A DNA stretch of 64,000 nt from Victivallaceae bacterium (GTDB lineage Bacteria > Verrucomicrobiota > Lentisphaeria > Victivallales > Victivallaceae), in NCBI GenBank assembly GCA_024405735.1, contig JAKSOF010000001.1, positions 1-64,000 on the forward strand, given 5' to 3'. Positions 43,199-52,698 of this stretch are shown here, piece after piece (position 1 is the first letter of the stretch; each line of letters opens with the position of its first letter). The position numbers and the translations under genes were made by a program. The notes under the pieces are model-generated. The model was not told where the DNA came from, did no database searches, and saw nothing but the letters and a program-made list of their open reading frames with translations.

Positions 43199-43662
43199 GA
43201 GCTTTGTTGCAGAGAGTCCGCCGCGCCCAAGTCGACATCGACGGCGTCTGCGTCGGCAAAATCGGTCAGGGATTGCTGATCTTTTTGGGCGTCACCCTGA
43301 CCGATACGCCGGAGGATGCGGTCAAACTCGCCAAAAAATGCGCCGATTTGCGTATTTTTGAAGATGAAAACGAAAAACTTAATTTGAGTTTGCTTGACAT
43401 CGGCGGCAGTGCACTCGTCGTTTCGCAATTTACTTTGTACGGCGAGACGGCGGGCAGCGGCAGGCGGCCCTCTTTTTCGGCGGCGGCGCGTCCGGACGTC
43501 GCCGTGCCCTGCTATGAAAAATTTATTTCCGCGTTGAAAGAACTCGGCATTGGCGTTGAAACCGGACGCTTCGGAGCGGATATGCAAGTCGACCTCGTCA
43601 ACGACGGACCCGTGACTTTGATGTTGGAGTTACCCCCAAAAACAGGAAAGGATAAAAAATGA
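43195..43662 (+). CDS. dtd: D-aminoacyl-tRNA deacylase
   Basis: A 155-residue DTD that removes D-amino acids and glycine from mischarged tRNA. The start [40 protein letters not shown] and the cross-subunit Gly-cisPro in [10 protein letters not shown] are all present. It overlaps folE by four bases (ATGA) and its end overlaps the next start. Confidence 0.95.
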   Translation: MRALLQRVRRAQVDIDGVCVGKIGQGLLIFLGVTLTDTPEDAVKLAKKCADLRIFEDENEKLNLSLLDIGGSALVVSQFTLYGETAGSGRRPSFSAAARPDVAVPCYEKFISALKELGIGVETGRFGADMQVDLVNDGPVTLMLELPPKTGKDKK

Positions 43663-45068
43663 AACTCAACGACGCTTTGACCGCACGGATCTCCTCCGCC
43701 AAACAGGAGCACCTTTTGCGTTATTTTGACGCGCTGACGGAAAAGGAACAGGCGGATTTCGCCGCCCAGCTTGAAGAAGTCGATTTTGCCGCCTTGCCGG
43801 AACTCGTCGAAAATTACGTTTTGAATCGTCCGCACATCACGATCCCCGACGACCTCGGTCCCGCGCCTTATTATCCGCTGTCGCCGCGCGACGACGCGCA
43901 AAAGAAGTTGTACCTTGACGCGGTTTCCTGCGGTGAAAAACTGATCCGCGCCGGACGCGTCGCCTGTCTTACCGTCGCGGGCGGGCAGGGGACCCGGCTC
44001 GGTTTCGACGGTCCCAAGGGGACGTTTCCGATCGGTCCCGTCACCGGACGGTCGCTTTTCGCCTATTTCGCGGGCGGCATCCGCCGTACCGAAAAGAAAT
44101 ACGGCGTCAAGATCGTCTGGTATCTGATGACGAGCCGTCTCAATCACGAAGCGACCGTTGATTTTTTCAGGAAAAACGACTATTTCGGTCTTGACGCCGA
44201 TCAGGTTTTCTTTTTTACGCAGGGCACGATGCCGGCGATCGGATACGACGGGAAACTGCTGATGAATGCGAAAAACTCGCTCGCCCTTTCTCCCGACGGT
44301 CACGGCGGCACATTGCTCGCGTTGCGGAAATCCGGCGCACTGGACAAAATGAAACGCGACGGCGTCGATACGATCAGTTATTTCCAGGTCGACAATCCGC
44401 TCGTGCCCGTCATCGATCCGAAATTCATCGGGTTGCACCATTTGACCGGTTCCCAGATGAGCGCGGTGATGCTCGCCAAGACCAATGCGATGGAGAAACT
44501 CGGCAATTTCTGCGTTTCGCAAAACCGACTTCAGATCATCGAATACAGCGATCTTCCCAAGGAACTTGCGGAAAAGACGCTGCCGGACGGCACGCTCGCT
44601 TTCATTGCGGGAAGCCCCGCCATTCACGTGATCGATCGCACTTTTGTCGAAACGCTGACTGCGGGCGGAAAACTTCAGCTCCCCTGGCACCGCGCCGACA
44701 AAAAGATCCCCTTTATCGGTCAGGACGGCAATCTGGTTTCTCCCGAGTCGCCCAACGGTGTCAAACTGGAATCTTTCATCTTTGACGCACTTCCGCTCGC
44801 CGAAAAGACGATGGTGCTTGAGTGCGACCGCGCGGAAGTTTTCGCTCCGACCAAAAATCCGACCGGCGTCGATTCGGTGGAAAGCTGCCGCGCGATGCTG
44901 ATCGACCGCGACTGCCGCCGTTTGAGATCCGCCGGAGTCAAAATCGGCGATGGCGCACAGATCGAGATCGATCCCGCGCTCGCCGTTGATGCGGCGGACG
45001 TTGCGGAACTGGTCGCGGCGCGCAACATTTCCGAAATCGCGTCCGGCGAAAAGGTCGTGATCGACTGA
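43659..45068 (+). CDS. UDP-sugar pyrophosphorylase, UAP1-like
   Basis: A 469-residue nucleotidyltransferase of the eukaryote-type UDPGP/UAP family, expected to make UDP-GlcNAc or a related UDP-sugar from UTP and a sugar-1-phosphate. The uridine-binding motif [18 protein letters not shown] (about 107-124), the [15 protein letters not shown] loop, [13 protein letters not shown] and [14 protein letters not shown], and the FEAPTKN-like [12 protein letters not shown] are in UAP order. It is not GlmU. Its position ahead of ftsW and murG points to UDP-GlcNAc supply for peptidoglycan. Confidence 0.88.
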   Translation: MKLNDALTARISSAKQEHLLRYFDALTEKEQADFAAQLEEVDFAALPELVENYVLNRPHITIPDDLGPAPYYPLSPRDDAQKKLYLDAVSCGEKLIRAGRVACLTVAGGQGTRLGFDGPKGTFPIGPVTGRSLFAYFAGGIRRTEKKYGVKIVWYLMTSRLNHEATVDFFRKNDYFGLDADQVFFFTQGTMPAIGYDGKLLMNAKNSLALSPDGHGGTLLALRKSGALDKMKRDGVDTISYFQVDNPLVPVIDPKFIGLHHLTGSQMSAVMLAKTNAMEKLGNFCVSQNRLQIIEYSDLPKELAEKTLPDGTLAFIAGSPAIHVIDRTFVETLTAGGKLQLPWHRADKKIPFIGQDGNLVSPESPNGVKLESFIFDALPLAEKTMVLECDRAEVFAPTKNPTGVDSVESCRAMLIDRDCRRLRSAGVKIGDGAQIEIDPALAVDAADVAELVAARNISEIASGEKVVID

Positions 45069-45081
45069 AGGACTTGCCGCA

Positions 45082-46254
45082 ATGTTTGAAAGTTACGTTG
45101 CCAAGCCGAAATTCGAGGAGGATCCCGATCACTCCTCCGTCCTGCCGCATCTTATCACGCTGTTGATGGTCACTTGCTGTCTGATCTTTTTCGGATTGAC
45201 GATGCTCTATTCGGCAAGTTACGGCACCGCCGGATTGCAGTATTTCCGCAAACAGGCGCTTTGGGTGATCCTCGGACTGATGGGAGGAGGGGCGATCGTT
45301 GCGGTCGGCTACCGCCGGCTGATCGCGATAAGTCCCTGGCTGATCGGATTGTGCATCGTGCTTTTGCTTGCCTGTCTGTGCTTTCACAAAGTCAACGGGG
45401 CGTACCGTTGGATAAGGATCGGGCCGGTTTCGATCCAGCCCTCGGAATTCGCAAAAGTCGCCGTCGCGCTTTTTGTCGCCAAATACTGCAGTGAAAACTG
45501 GATGAGTTTTGCCCGGCTCAAGTGGCGCGGCGGCATTTTGCCGCTCGGCGCAGTCGTCGGTGCGGTGATGGCTTCCGTGCTGATCGGACACGATCTCGGC
45601 ACGACTTTGCTGATCGGTACGATGGCTTGCGGCGCGCTTTTTGTGGCGGGTTTGCCTTTCCGGTATATCGGCGTGCCGCTGTCGTTGTCGGCGGCGGGAG
45701 CGGTATTCATTTACTTTTTCGACCCGATGCGGCTTGCCCGCATCACGACTTTCTGGCGGCCGGAGGAATTGCAAAGCGGCAAGGGCTATCAGCTCTGGTT
45801 CAGTCTGCTTGCACTGGGGGAGGGGGATTGGCTCGGACTCGGATTTCTCGGCAGCCGGATGAAAGCCGATTATCTTCCCGAGTGCCACACCGACTTCATC
45901 CTTTCCGTCGTGGGCGAGGAGTTGGGCTTTATCGGCATCCTTGCCGTGATCGTCGGTTTCGCGGTCTACGGCTTTTGCGCGTGGCGCATCGCGATGCACG
46001 CGCGGGAACGCTCCGGAATGATCCTCGGCGCGGCGTTGCTCTTTTACATCACCGTACAGGCGGCGATCAACCTCGCCGTGATTTCCGGCAGCATCCCGAC
46101 CAAGGGAATGCCCGCGCCTTTCATCAGTTACGGCGGAAGCAATATGCTTGCGTCGATGTTCGCGACGGCGCTGTTGATCGCCATTGCGCTGGATTCTATT
46201 TTTCCCGATTACAACCGGGTGCTGTGGGCTAAAATCAGAGGTAAAAATTTATGA
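45082..46254 (+). CDS. ftsW: SEDS-family peptidoglycan glycosyltransferase FtsW
   Basis: A 390-residue membrane protein with about ten helices. SEDS signatures: GAYRWIRIGPVSIQPSEFAK in the first half, IGHDLGTTLLI, GLGFLGSRMKADYLPECHTDFILSVVGEELG region, and GLLPTKGMPAPFISYGGS-like SIPTKGMPAPFISYGGS near the end. It polymerises septal glycan together with a class b PBP. Overlap with murG (ATGA) and absence of mrdB context favour FtsW over RodA. Confidence 0.93.
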   Translation: MFESYVAKPKFEEDPDHSSVLPHLITLLMVTCCLIFFGLTMLYSASYGTAGLQYFRKQALWVILGLMGGGAIVAVGYRRLIAISPWLIGLCIVLLLACLCFHKVNGAYRWIRIGPVSIQPSEFAKVAVALFVAKYCSENWMSFARLKWRGGILPLGAVVGAVMASVLIGHDLGTTLLIGTMACGALFVAGLPFRYIGVPLSLSAAGAVFIYFFDPMRLARITTFWRPEELQSGKGYQLWFSLLALGEGDWLGLGFLGSRMKADYLPECHTDFILSVVGEELGFIGILAVIVGFAVYGFCAWRIAMHARERSGMILGAALLFYITVQAAINLAVISGSIPTKGMPAPFISYGGSNMLASMFATALLIAIALDSIFPDYNRVLWAKIRGKNL

Positions 46255-47342
46255 AAATCGTCATTTCCTGCGGCGGGACGGGGGGGCATTTTTTCCCCGG
46301 ACTTGCGCTTGCGCGCGAAGCGGGCAAGGAGAATGCAAGATTGTTGCTTTCCGGCATCCACGCTGAAAATCAGAAAGCGATCGCGGAAAAATATGAGATC
46401 CCGGCAGTCGCATTGCCGCCGATGCCGGTTTGGAAGCGTCATTTTTTCCGTTTCCTCGGCGGACTGGCAAAAGGGTATGCCACCGCGCGAAAGACGATGA
46501 AAGTTGATCGCCCCGACGCGGTGATCGGAATGGGCTCCTTTGCTTCACTGCCGATTTTGCTCGCGGCGAAAAATCTGCACATTCCCGTCTTTTTGCACGA
46601 CGGAAATGCCCGCATCGGCAAAGCGAACCGCATTTTGAGCCGTTGCGCGAAAATGCTCGGCATCGCCTTTCCCGCAGTCAATCATTGCAGTTGCCCCGTT
46701 TATGAATGCGGTATGCCGGTGCGGCAGGAATTGATCGTGCAAGCGGAAATGACGCGCTTTGATGCGCTGGCAAAAATCAAAGAACTTTTCGGCACGGATT
46801 TTTCCGCCGATGCGCCGATCCTGCTTGTTTTCGGCGGCAGTCAGGGGGCGGCGGCAATCAACGCGGCGCTTCCTGTCGCGCTCCGAAAATACGGCAGAAG
46901 TGACATTCAGATCATCCATTTGACCGGGGTCGGCAAACTGGATGCGGCGCGTGAAGCCTATCAGGGGTTGTCCAACCGCCGCCTTTTGCTGGAAACCACT
47001 TCGGAAATGGGCGCGCTCCTTGCGGCGGCGGATCTCGTCGTTTCGCGCAGCGGCGGCAGTACGGTGGCGGAACTTGCCCTTTTCGGGAAACCTGCGGTTC
47101 TGATCCCTTATCCTTATGCCGCAGAGGGGCATCAGACGGATAACGCCCGTTACTATGAAAAAGGCGGAGCCGCAAGTGTTTTACTGCAAAGCGATTTGTC
47201 CGCCGACGTGTTGCTTGCGCTTTTAAAATGTTATTTGGATGACGAGAGCAAAAGAAAAAGCGCTTCCGGCTGTGCGAAAGCACTCGGGCGTCCCCGCGCC
47301 GCCGCCGATTTTCTTGCGGCGGTCGCAAGGGAAATCAAATAG
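46251..47342 (+). CDS. murG: Lipid II-forming GlcNAc transferase MurG
   Basis: A 363-residue GT-B enzyme that adds GlcNAc to lipid I at the inner membrane face. G-loop 1 is SCGGTGGHFFPGLALA (6-21), loop 2 is GMGSFASLP, loop 3 GGSQGAAAIN, and SRSGGSTVAEL with AVLIPYPYAAEGHQT gives the UDP-GlcNAc site. It overlaps ftsW and its stop lies three bases from the convergent DUF308 gene. Confidence 0.95.
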   Translation: MKIVISCGGTGGHFFPGLALAREAGKENARLLLSGIHAENQKAIAEKYEIPAVALPPMPVWKRHFFRFLGGLAKGYATARKTMKVDRPDAVIGMGSFASLPILLAAKNLHIPVFLHDGNARIGKANRILSRCAKMLGIAFPAVNHCSCPVYECGMPVRQELIVQAEMTRFDALAKIKELFGTDFSADAPILLVFGGSQGAAAINAALPVALRKYGRSDIQIIHLTGVGKLDAAREAYQGLSNRRLLLETTSEMGALLAAADLVVSRSGGSTVAELALFGKPAVLIPYPYAAEGHQTDNARYYEKGGAASVLLQSDLSADVLLALLKCYLDDESKRKSASGCAKALGRPRAAADFLAAVAREIK

Positions 47343-47345
47343 CGT

Positions 47346-47894
47346 TTATTGTCCGATTTTTTTCTCGTTGAGGAAAAATCCGGTCAACGCGGTCGAGATA
47401 CCGGAAAGGCAGAGCAACGTGCCGACCGCCCATCCGTAGGATGCCAATCCGAGCCACGGCGTGGCGAAAAAGATCCCGCCCACGATGCAGGAAAGAATCC
47501 CGGAGAGCATCGACGCCGGCACATTTCCCGTGCCGAAACCGAAAAGGACTTCCTGGATCCCGTTGAAAAGGATCCACGCCCCGATGAACATCAGCAAAAA
47601 GGTGTCGAAAACGAGCGGGCGTTTCAACAGTACGATGCCGAAAACGATCAGCACGGCGGCGCTCAAAATGCCCGGTAACGTGTATTTTCTTTCCGCAAAG
47701 ATGCCCGCCAGATTGAAAATCCCGTCCACAAGAAGCAATATTCCTGCGATCATCGTGACGAATTGCAGGATCTTCGGCAGATTGGAAAAGACCAGTATCC
47801 CGAGGAGAATGAGCAAAACGCCGCGGAAAATCAGCATTTTGCGGGAGTACGCCACAAAACTGCGGAACAAGTGTTTTTTTGCGTTTTCTTCCAT
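47346..47894 (-). CDS. DUF308/HdeD-family membrane protein
   Basis: A 182-residue protein with six predicted membrane helices in three similar pairs, the DUF308 layout of HdeD. Segments such as FRGVLLILLGILVFSN, GILLLVDGIFNLAGIF, WILFNGIQEVLFGF and GGIFFATPWLGLASYGWAVG are seen. E. coli HdeD links to acid resistance; the role here is unknown. It follows purQ by 18 bases at the end of the queF-argJ-purQ unit. Confidence 0.88.
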   Translation of the reverse strand: MEENAKKHLFRSFVAYSRKMLIFRGVLLILLGILVFSNLPKILQFVTMIAGILLLVDGIFNLAGIFAERKYTLPGILSAAVLIVFGIVLLKRPLVFDTFLLMFIGAWILFNGIQEVLFGFGTGNVPASMLSGILSCIVGGIFFATPWLGLASYGWAVGTLLCLSGISTALTGFFLNEKKIGQ

Positions 47895-47912
47895 CAGCAG
47901 AATCCTTTCCTG

Positions 47913-48704
47913 TTAAAAATTGTCCGCAATATAGTCGACGGCATTGCGGAAAAAAATTACGCCGTCGCCTTCGGCTTGCGCTCCGCGGCGCGTCCAGTCG
48001 GGCGCGTTGTAGGGAGAGAGGAAAGCTTCGGGGTGCGGCATAAGACCGAAAATGCGTCCCGTCGGATCGCAGATACCGGCGATCGAACGGAGCGAACCGT
48101 TGGGATTGACCGGAAATTCTGTTGCCGGATTTCCGTCGGCGTCAACGTAACGCAAGACCGCGAGATGGCGTTTTTCCAATTCGTCAAGCGTTGCCTCGTC
48201 GGCGACGAATTTGCCTTCGCCGTGACGCAACGGCAGACGCAGACGGTCGATGCCGCGGGTGAAAACGCACGGACTTTGCTTGTCGGCGGCAAGTTCGCAC
48301 CAGTCATCGCGGAAAAGCCCCGTGTCGTTGTGCGCCAGCGCGACCGTCTGATTGAAGTAATCGCCGTCGAGCGCCGGCACCATGCCGAGCCGGGTGAGCG
48401 TCTGGAACCCGTTGCAGATACCGATGACCAGTTTCCCGTCATCGACGAATTTCTGCAACTGCGCTTGCAGTCTCACTTTGACGCGGTTGGCGAAAACCGT
48501 GCCGGAGCCGAGGTGGTCGCCGAAAGAAAACCCGCCGATGAAACAGAGCATCTGAAATTCTTCGAGCGTCCGTTTTTCCCCGAGGTCGTTGAGATGGACC
48601 AGTTCGGGAGTCGCGCCGACGAGTTTGCACGCCGCCGCCGTCTCTTTTTCACAGTTCAGACCGAATCCGGTGATGACCAGAACCTTGATGTCAGACTTTT
48701 TCAT
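47913..48704 (-). CDS. purQ: Phosphoribosylformylglycinamidine synthase, glutaminase subunit
   Basis: A 263-residue class I amidotransferase supplying ammonia to PurL. The nucleophile is C97 in IGICNGFQTL and the His/Glu pair is in MPHPEAF (about 233-235). FGLNCEKE and GGFSFGDHLGSG are typical. It is some 35 residues longer than the Bacillus-type PurQ, with extra sequence between 120 and 200, and resembles the longer PurQ forms. PurS and PurL are not in this window. It is translated two bases after argJ. Confidence 0.92.
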   Translation of the reverse strand: MKKSDIKVLVITGFGLNCEKETAAACKLVGATPELVHLNDLGEKRTLEEFQMLCFIGGFSFGDHLGSGTVFANRVKVRLQAQLQKFVDDGKLVIGICNGFQTLTRLGMVPALDGDYFNQTVALAHNDTGLFRDDWCELAADKQSPCVFTRGIDRLRLPLRHGEGKFVADEATLDELEKRHLAVLRYVDADGNPATEFPVNPNGSLRSIAGICDPTGRIFGLMPHPEAFLSPYNAPDWTRRGAQAEGDGVIFFRNAVDYIADNF

Positions 48705-48706
48705 GA

Positions 48707-49933
48707 TTAGGTGTGATAATCCGCGTTAATTTTTACATACTCATAAGATATATCGCTGCTCCAGACCCAGTAGGAGCAGTCGCCGTCGTGAAAGTCACAG
48801 CGGATCGTGAATTCCGGCGCCTTGACCGTATCCAGAAGATCCGCTTCCGGTGTGCCGGCGTCGCCGCCGGAAAGCACGACCGGAATGGAACCGAAAAAAA
48901 CATCGCATTTATCGGGGCAGAATTCCGCCCCTGAATAACCGAGTGCCGCCACCACGCGTCCCCAGTTGGGGTCGTTGCCGAACCACGCCGTTTTGCACAG
49001 CAGAGAATTGGCGACCGCTTCGGCGGCGATTTTGGCGTCGTGCGTCGTGCGGGCGTTGACGACTTCGATCGTCACCAGCTTCGTCGAGCCTTCGCCGTCG
49101 CCGACCATCCGGCGCGCGAGGTTTTGCATCACGAGCAAAAGCGCCTGCTGAAATTGCGTCGCTTCGGGCGTTCCCGGCAGGATCGCCGCGCCCGATTTGC
49201 CGTTGGCGAGGATCATCACCGTATCATTGGTGCTCATATCGCCGTCGACCGTGATGCGGTTGAAAGAATCCTGCGCGTTCTTTTCGAGCATCGACTGAAG
49301 CAACGCATTGTCGATCTTGGCATCCGTCGCGATAAAACAGAGCATCGTCGCATGCGGACTTGTCAGGCAGGGATCGATCATACCCGCTCCCTTGGTCATC
49401 GCGCCGATGGTGACGGTTTTGCCGGAAATTTCCAGTTGCAACGCCGTTGCCTTGGGCACGGTGTCGGTCGTCATGATGGCGCGCGCCGCATTTTCGCCGC
49501 CTTTGTCGGAAAGGGCGGCAACGGCGGCGTCAATGCCGCGCTTGAGGATCGGCATCGGCATTTGCACGCCGATACGCCCCGTCGAAGCGACGGCGACAAG
49601 GTCGGAAGATATGTTCAACGCGATCCCCGCAAGTCTCGCGCTTTCTTTTGCCGATTCCAACCCCTGAAATCCGGTACAGGCATTGGCGATGCCGCTGTTG
49701 ATGATCGCCGCCTGCAGTTTGCCGCCTTTCAGGACTTTGGCACGGTCGAATTGCACCGGAGCCGCCGCGAATTTGCAGGAGGTGAAAACTCCGGCGAAAT
49801 CGCACGGCACTTCCGAAAAGATCATCGCGAAATCCGGCGCGCCGCTGCGCTTGAATCCGGCGGTCACGCCCGCCGCCTTGAAGCCGGGGACGCTGCTGAC
49901 GGAGCCGTTTTCAATCCATTGCAGATTCGTCAT
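48707..49933 (-). CDS. argJ: Glutamate N-acetyltransferase / amino-acid acetyltransferase
   Basis: A 408-residue ornithine acetyltransferase that recycles the acetyl group in arginine synthesis. The self-cleavage site is in TKGAGMIDPCLTSPHATML, where the Thr of HATML is the nucleophile of the beta chain (written in two blocks: TKGAGMID and PHATML). Other marks are NSGIANACTG, VASTGRIG, NRITVDGDMSTNDT and DPNWGRV. It overlaps queF by 23 bases. It pairs functionally with argG at 32932. Confidence 0.94.
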   Translation of the reverse strand: MTNLQWIENGSVSSVPGFKAAGVTAGFKRSGAPDFAMIFSEVPCDFAGVFTSCKFAAAPVQFDRAKVLKGGKLQAAIINSGIANACTGFQGLESAKESARLAGIALNISSDLVAVASTGRIGVQMPMPILKRGIDAAVAALSDKGGENAARAIMTTDTVPKATALQLEISGKTVTIGAMTKGAGMIDPCLTSPHATMLCFIATDAKIDNALLQSMLEKNAQDSFNRITVDGDMSTNDTVMILANGKSGAAILPGTPEATQFQQALLLVMQNLARRMVGDGEGSTKLVTIEVVNARTTHDAKIAAEAVANSLLCKTAWFGNDPNWGRVVAALGYSGAEFCPDKCDVFFGSIPVVLSGGDAGTPEADLLDTVKAPEFTIRCDFHDGDCSYWVWSSDISYEYVKINADYHT

Positions 49934-50357
49934 CGATTTTTCCTCCGTAGGTCGCTTTGACGTTGATCGCGATGCCGCCGCGGGGACGGAAACGCCCCGT
50001 CACTTCGGCGCGGCGCGGCGCGCACGCTTCGACGACCGCGTCGAGCAGACGGTTGACCGCCTCCTCGTGAAAGATGTTGGCGTTGCGGAAACTGTAGAGA
50101 TAAAGTTTGAGCGATTTGCTCTCGATACACCGTTTGCCGGGGACGTAACGCACCTTGAGATGACCGAAGTCGGGCTGTCCGGTGACCGGGCAGAGCGAAG
50201 TGTATTCGGGGCAATCGAATTCGATGACGTAATCCCGGTCGGGATAAAGATTTTCAAACGTTTCAAGTTTCGCTTCGCCGGGCGCTTTCGGATAACGTTT
50301 TTCCGATGCGTGGAGCAAAGTCAAGTCCTTGAACCTGTCCGGAGTTAGATCCTGCAT
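49911..50357 (-). CDS. queF: NADPH-dependent 7-cyano-7-deazaguanine reductase
   Basis: A 148-residue unimodular QueF reducing preQ0 to preQ1 for queuosine in tRNA. The catalytic Cys is C56 in YTSLCPVTGQPDF, with D63 as acid, and the family motif ESKSLKLYLYSFRN follows. The ATG at 50357 is supported by a promoter 42 bases upstream. First gene of a four-gene unit. Confidence 0.95.
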   Translation of the reverse strand: MQDLTPDRFKDLTLLHASEKRYPKAPGEAKLETFENLYPDRDYVIEFDCPEYTSLCPVTGQPDFGHLKVRYVPGKRCIESKSLKLYLYSFRNANIFHEEAVNRLLDAVVEACAPRRAEVTGRFRPRGGIAINVKATYGGKIDDESAMD

Positions 50358-50398
50358 AAAAACCTGCCGTATTTTGCCGATATTTCTGTCAATGGTAC

Positions 50399-50427
50399 AA
50401 TATAGCATTCTTTTGTCGGGCTGTCAA
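50399..50427 (-). promoter_or_regulatory. Promoter of queF-argJ-purQ-DUF308
   Basis: Minus strand: -35 TTGACA (50427-50422), 17 bases, -10 TATATT (50404-50399), a near-consensus site. Confidence 0.75.
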
Positions 50428-50471
50428 TGCTTTTTTCCTTTGTTAAAATCGCTTTTTTTTTCGTATTCTCC

Positions 50472-50500
50472 TTGATAAAAGAGCAGGAGCCCATTATATT
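50472..50500 (+). promoter_or_regulatory. Promoter of the rubredoxin gene
   Basis: -35 TTGATA (50472-50477), 17 bases, -10 TATATT (50495-50500). Confidence 0.7.
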
Positions 50501-50557
50501 TAAATCCGGACAGTTTTTTGATGCGCACAAGCGCGCAAAGCAACCCGAAGGAGCAAA

Positions 50558-50722
50558 ATGATGAAAAAGTATGTTTGCAATGTCTGCGGCTACATTTACG
50601 ATCCGGCGACCGGCGACCCCGACAGCGGCATCGCCGCCGGAACCGCGTTTGAAGATATTCCGGCGGACTGGGTCTGTCCGCTTTGCGGCGTCGGCAAAGA
50701 CGATTTCTCCCCGGTGGAATAG
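50558..50722 (+). CDS. Rubredoxin
   Basis: A 54-residue complete rubredoxin. The iron is held by C7 and C10 ([12 protein letters not shown]) and C40 and C43 ([13 protein letters not shown]). Length and spacing are exactly those of anaerobe rubredoxins, one-electron carriers often used for oxygen or superoxide detoxification. GAAGGAG lies just before the ATG pair at 50558/50561. It has its own promoter and is followed 16 bases later by a BamE-like lipoprotein gene. Confidence 0.96.
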   Translation: MMKKYVCNVCGYIYDPATGDPDSGIAAGTAFEDIPADWVCPLCGVGKDDFSPVE

Positions 50723-50738
50723 GCAAGGGAAGGGTATC

Positions 50739-51068
50739 GTGAAAAAGATCATCTTTTCGGCGCTTTTTGCCGTTTTCACCGCAGGATGCTATTTGATGTA
50801 TCCGGCGGTGGAAAAATCCAAAAATCTCCGCGTCGGTATGACCAAGGAGGAAGTGCTTGCCGTCATGGGCGAACCTTTGTCCGAAGAAGCCTTTTGCCGT
50901 CCCAATATCTGGTTTTACTACACGCGGACCGTCTGGGCGGACGGGTTGACCACCGAGGATGAATGTATGCCGCTGGTCTTTATCGAAGGACGGCTCGCCG
51001 GATGGGGCAACGAGTACTACAACGACTACCGCATGCGCCCGAAATATCTGCGGGAAATCAAACAGTGA
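50739..51068 (+). CDS. BamE/SmpA-like small lipoprotein
   Basis: A 109-residue lipoprotein starting at a GTG preceded by AAGGGAAGGG. The signal peptide ends in the lipobox FTAGC. The mature part has the SmpA/OmlA hallmark LRVGMTKEEVLAVMGEPL, followed by beta strands with WFYYTRTVW and PLVFIEGRLAGWG. BamE helps outer-membrane beta-barrel assembly, but several small lipoproteins share this fold, so the exact role is open. Its stop overlaps the next GTG start. Confidence 0.8.
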   Translation: MKKIIFSALFAVFTAGCYLMYPAVEKSKNLRVGMTKEEVLAVMGEPLSEEAFCRPNIWFYYTRTVWADGLTTEDECMPLVFIEGRLAGWGNEYYNDYRMRPKYLREIKQ

Positions 51069-51571
51069 AATCTTCCCGTCTGAAAAACATCTGGCGCGCT
51101 TTTTACCTCAAAGTCGTGCGCGGCGACGGTTCTCCCGAATACATCGCCCGCGGCTGGTCGCTCGGCGTTTTCGTCGGGTGCGTCGTACCGGTTTTCTGCC
51201 AGTTGTACGTTGCGGTCCCGCTTTCCTTTTTGCTGAAAGCTTCCAAATTCGGCGCGATCGCCGGGACGTTTATCACGACGCCGCCGACGGCGATCGTGAT
51301 CTATCCGATCCAGATCTGGCTCGGCGACCGGCTCATCGGCGGTAATCTTACCTTTGCCGGCATCGAGGATGCGACCGTCCAAATGCTGACGCACGGGAAT
51401 TTCAAGGCTTTTTCGGCATTGGGGCGGGAAATGATCGCCGCCTTTTTCGCCGCCGGATTGCTGTGGGGCGTCGTGATGGCTCCCGCCGTCTACTTTTTGG
51501 TCCGTTTGATGGTGACGCGTTACCGCGCTTTCCGTGAAAAGCGGAAAAAATCCCGGAATATGGCGAAATGA
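51065..51571 (+). CDS. DUF2062 membrane protein
   Basis: A 168-residue protein beginning at a GTG that overlaps the previous stop. DUF2062 features are a basic N-terminus (RLKNIWRAFYLKVVRGDGSP), the segment YIARGWSLGVFVGCVVPVF, FITTPPTAIVIYPIQIWLG and a C-terminal helix pair, giving about three or four membrane spans. The family is often found beside envelope glycosyltransferases; biochemical role is unknown. Overlaps dprA by four bases. Confidence 0.85.
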   Translation: MKSSRLKNIWRAFYLKVVRGDGSPEYIARGWSLGVFVGCVVPVFCQLYVAVPLSFLLKASKFGAIAGTFITTPPTAIVIYPIQIWLGDRLIGGNLTFAGIEDATVQMLTHGNFKAFSALGREMIAAFFAAGLLWGVVMAPAVYFLVRLMVTRYRAFREKRKKSRNMAK

Positions 51572-52695
51572 CCGACCGTGAAGTCGCCGTCGTCCTCAAC
51601 CTGATTTCGGGGATCGGATTCGTCAAATTCAGCGCGTTGCGCGACGCTTTCGGCTCGGCGGCGGCGATCGCCAACCGGAGCAAGGCGGAATATCTCGAAG
51701 TTCCCGGTATCGGCGAAATGCTTGCAGGCAAACTTGCCGACTGCGACTGGCGTAATTCCTTTGATGCCGAATCGGATCTTGCCGACCGCGGCGGAGTGCG
51801 GCTCGTCACTTATTTTGATGAAAACTATCCCGATGTGTTGCGTCAGCTTTACGATCCGCCGCTTGTGCTCTATGTGCGCGGTCAGCTCGGCGAATACCCC
51901 GACCGCGCCGTCGCCATCGTCGGCACCCGCAAAACGACAAGTTACGGCAGAAGAATGACGCAAGCCATCGCCGCGGATGCCGTCAGCGCGGGATTCACCG
52001 TCGTTTCCGGCTTGGCGTACGGCGTCGATACCGTCGCGCATCAGACGACTGTTGACGCGGGCGGCAGGACGGTCGCCGTGGTGGCGGGCGGACTGATGCA
52101 CTTGCACCCGATGGAAAATATCCCGCTCGCCAATGCGATCATCGCGCATGGCGGCGCGGTCATCAGTGAATTTCCGATGGATTTCCCCGTTTCCCGCACC
52201 GGGTTTCCCCGCCGCAACCGCATTGTCGCCGGGTTGACGCGGGCGACGATCGTCACCGAAGCGGGATTGCAAAGCGGCGCATTGATCACCGCGAAACTCG
52301 CCTTGGAAAACGGCCGCGAAGTCTTTGCCGTGCCGGGACAGGCGGATAATCCGCAATCAAGCGGCTGTCACAAACTCATCAAAGAGGGCGCCGCCTTGAT
52401 CGAGAATTTCGACGACGTGCTGGAAAATTTCGGTTTCGGCTTTTTACCCGGGATGTCACCCCGGGAAAGCGACGGCGACGCCCCCTCGTACAATGCCGCA
52501 TCGTCCGGCGACCTGCCGCAGAATCAGCGCCGTCTGATGGAGTTGCTCGACAACGGCGATGCGTCGCTTGAGGAAATTCAGATGGCGCTTGATTGCGATG
52601 TCGCCACTTTGCTCGGTGATTTGATGCAACTGGAAATGAAATTTCTCATCGAGCGCGATGCCGATCAGCGTTACCGCGTCTTGCGTCGCGCATAA
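51568..52695 (+). CDS. dprA: DNA-processing protein DprA
   Basis: A 375-residue recombination mediator that loads RecA on incoming single-stranded DNA in transformation. The N-terminal helix-hairpin-helix region (LNLISGIGFVKFSALRDAF; GIGEMLAGKL) is followed by the Rossmann core with VGTRKTTSYGRRMT, SGLAYGVDTVAHQ, FPRRNRIVAGL and TEAGLQSGALITAKLALENG, and a C-terminal winged helix (about 310-375). Other competence genes are not here. Convergent with hydE at three bases. Confidence 0.95.
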   Translation: MTDREVAVVLNLISGIGFVKFSALRDAFGSAAAIANRSKAEYLEVPGIGEMLAGKLADCDWRNSFDAESDLADRGGVRLVTYFDENYPDVLRQLYDPPLVLYVRGQLGEYPDRAVAIVGTRKTTSYGRRMTQAIAADAVSAGFTVVSGLAYGVDTVAHQTTVDAGGRTVAVVAGGLMHLHPMENIPLANAIIAHGGAVISEFPMDFPVSRTGFPRRNRIVAGLTRATIVTEAGLQSGALITAKLALENGREVFAVPGQADNPQSSGCHKLIKEGAALIENFDDVLENFGFGFLPGMSPRESDGDAPSYNAASSGDLPQNQRRLMELLDNGDASLEEIQMALDCDVATLLGDLMQLEMKFLIERDADQRYRVLRRA

Positions 52696-52698
52696 CGT

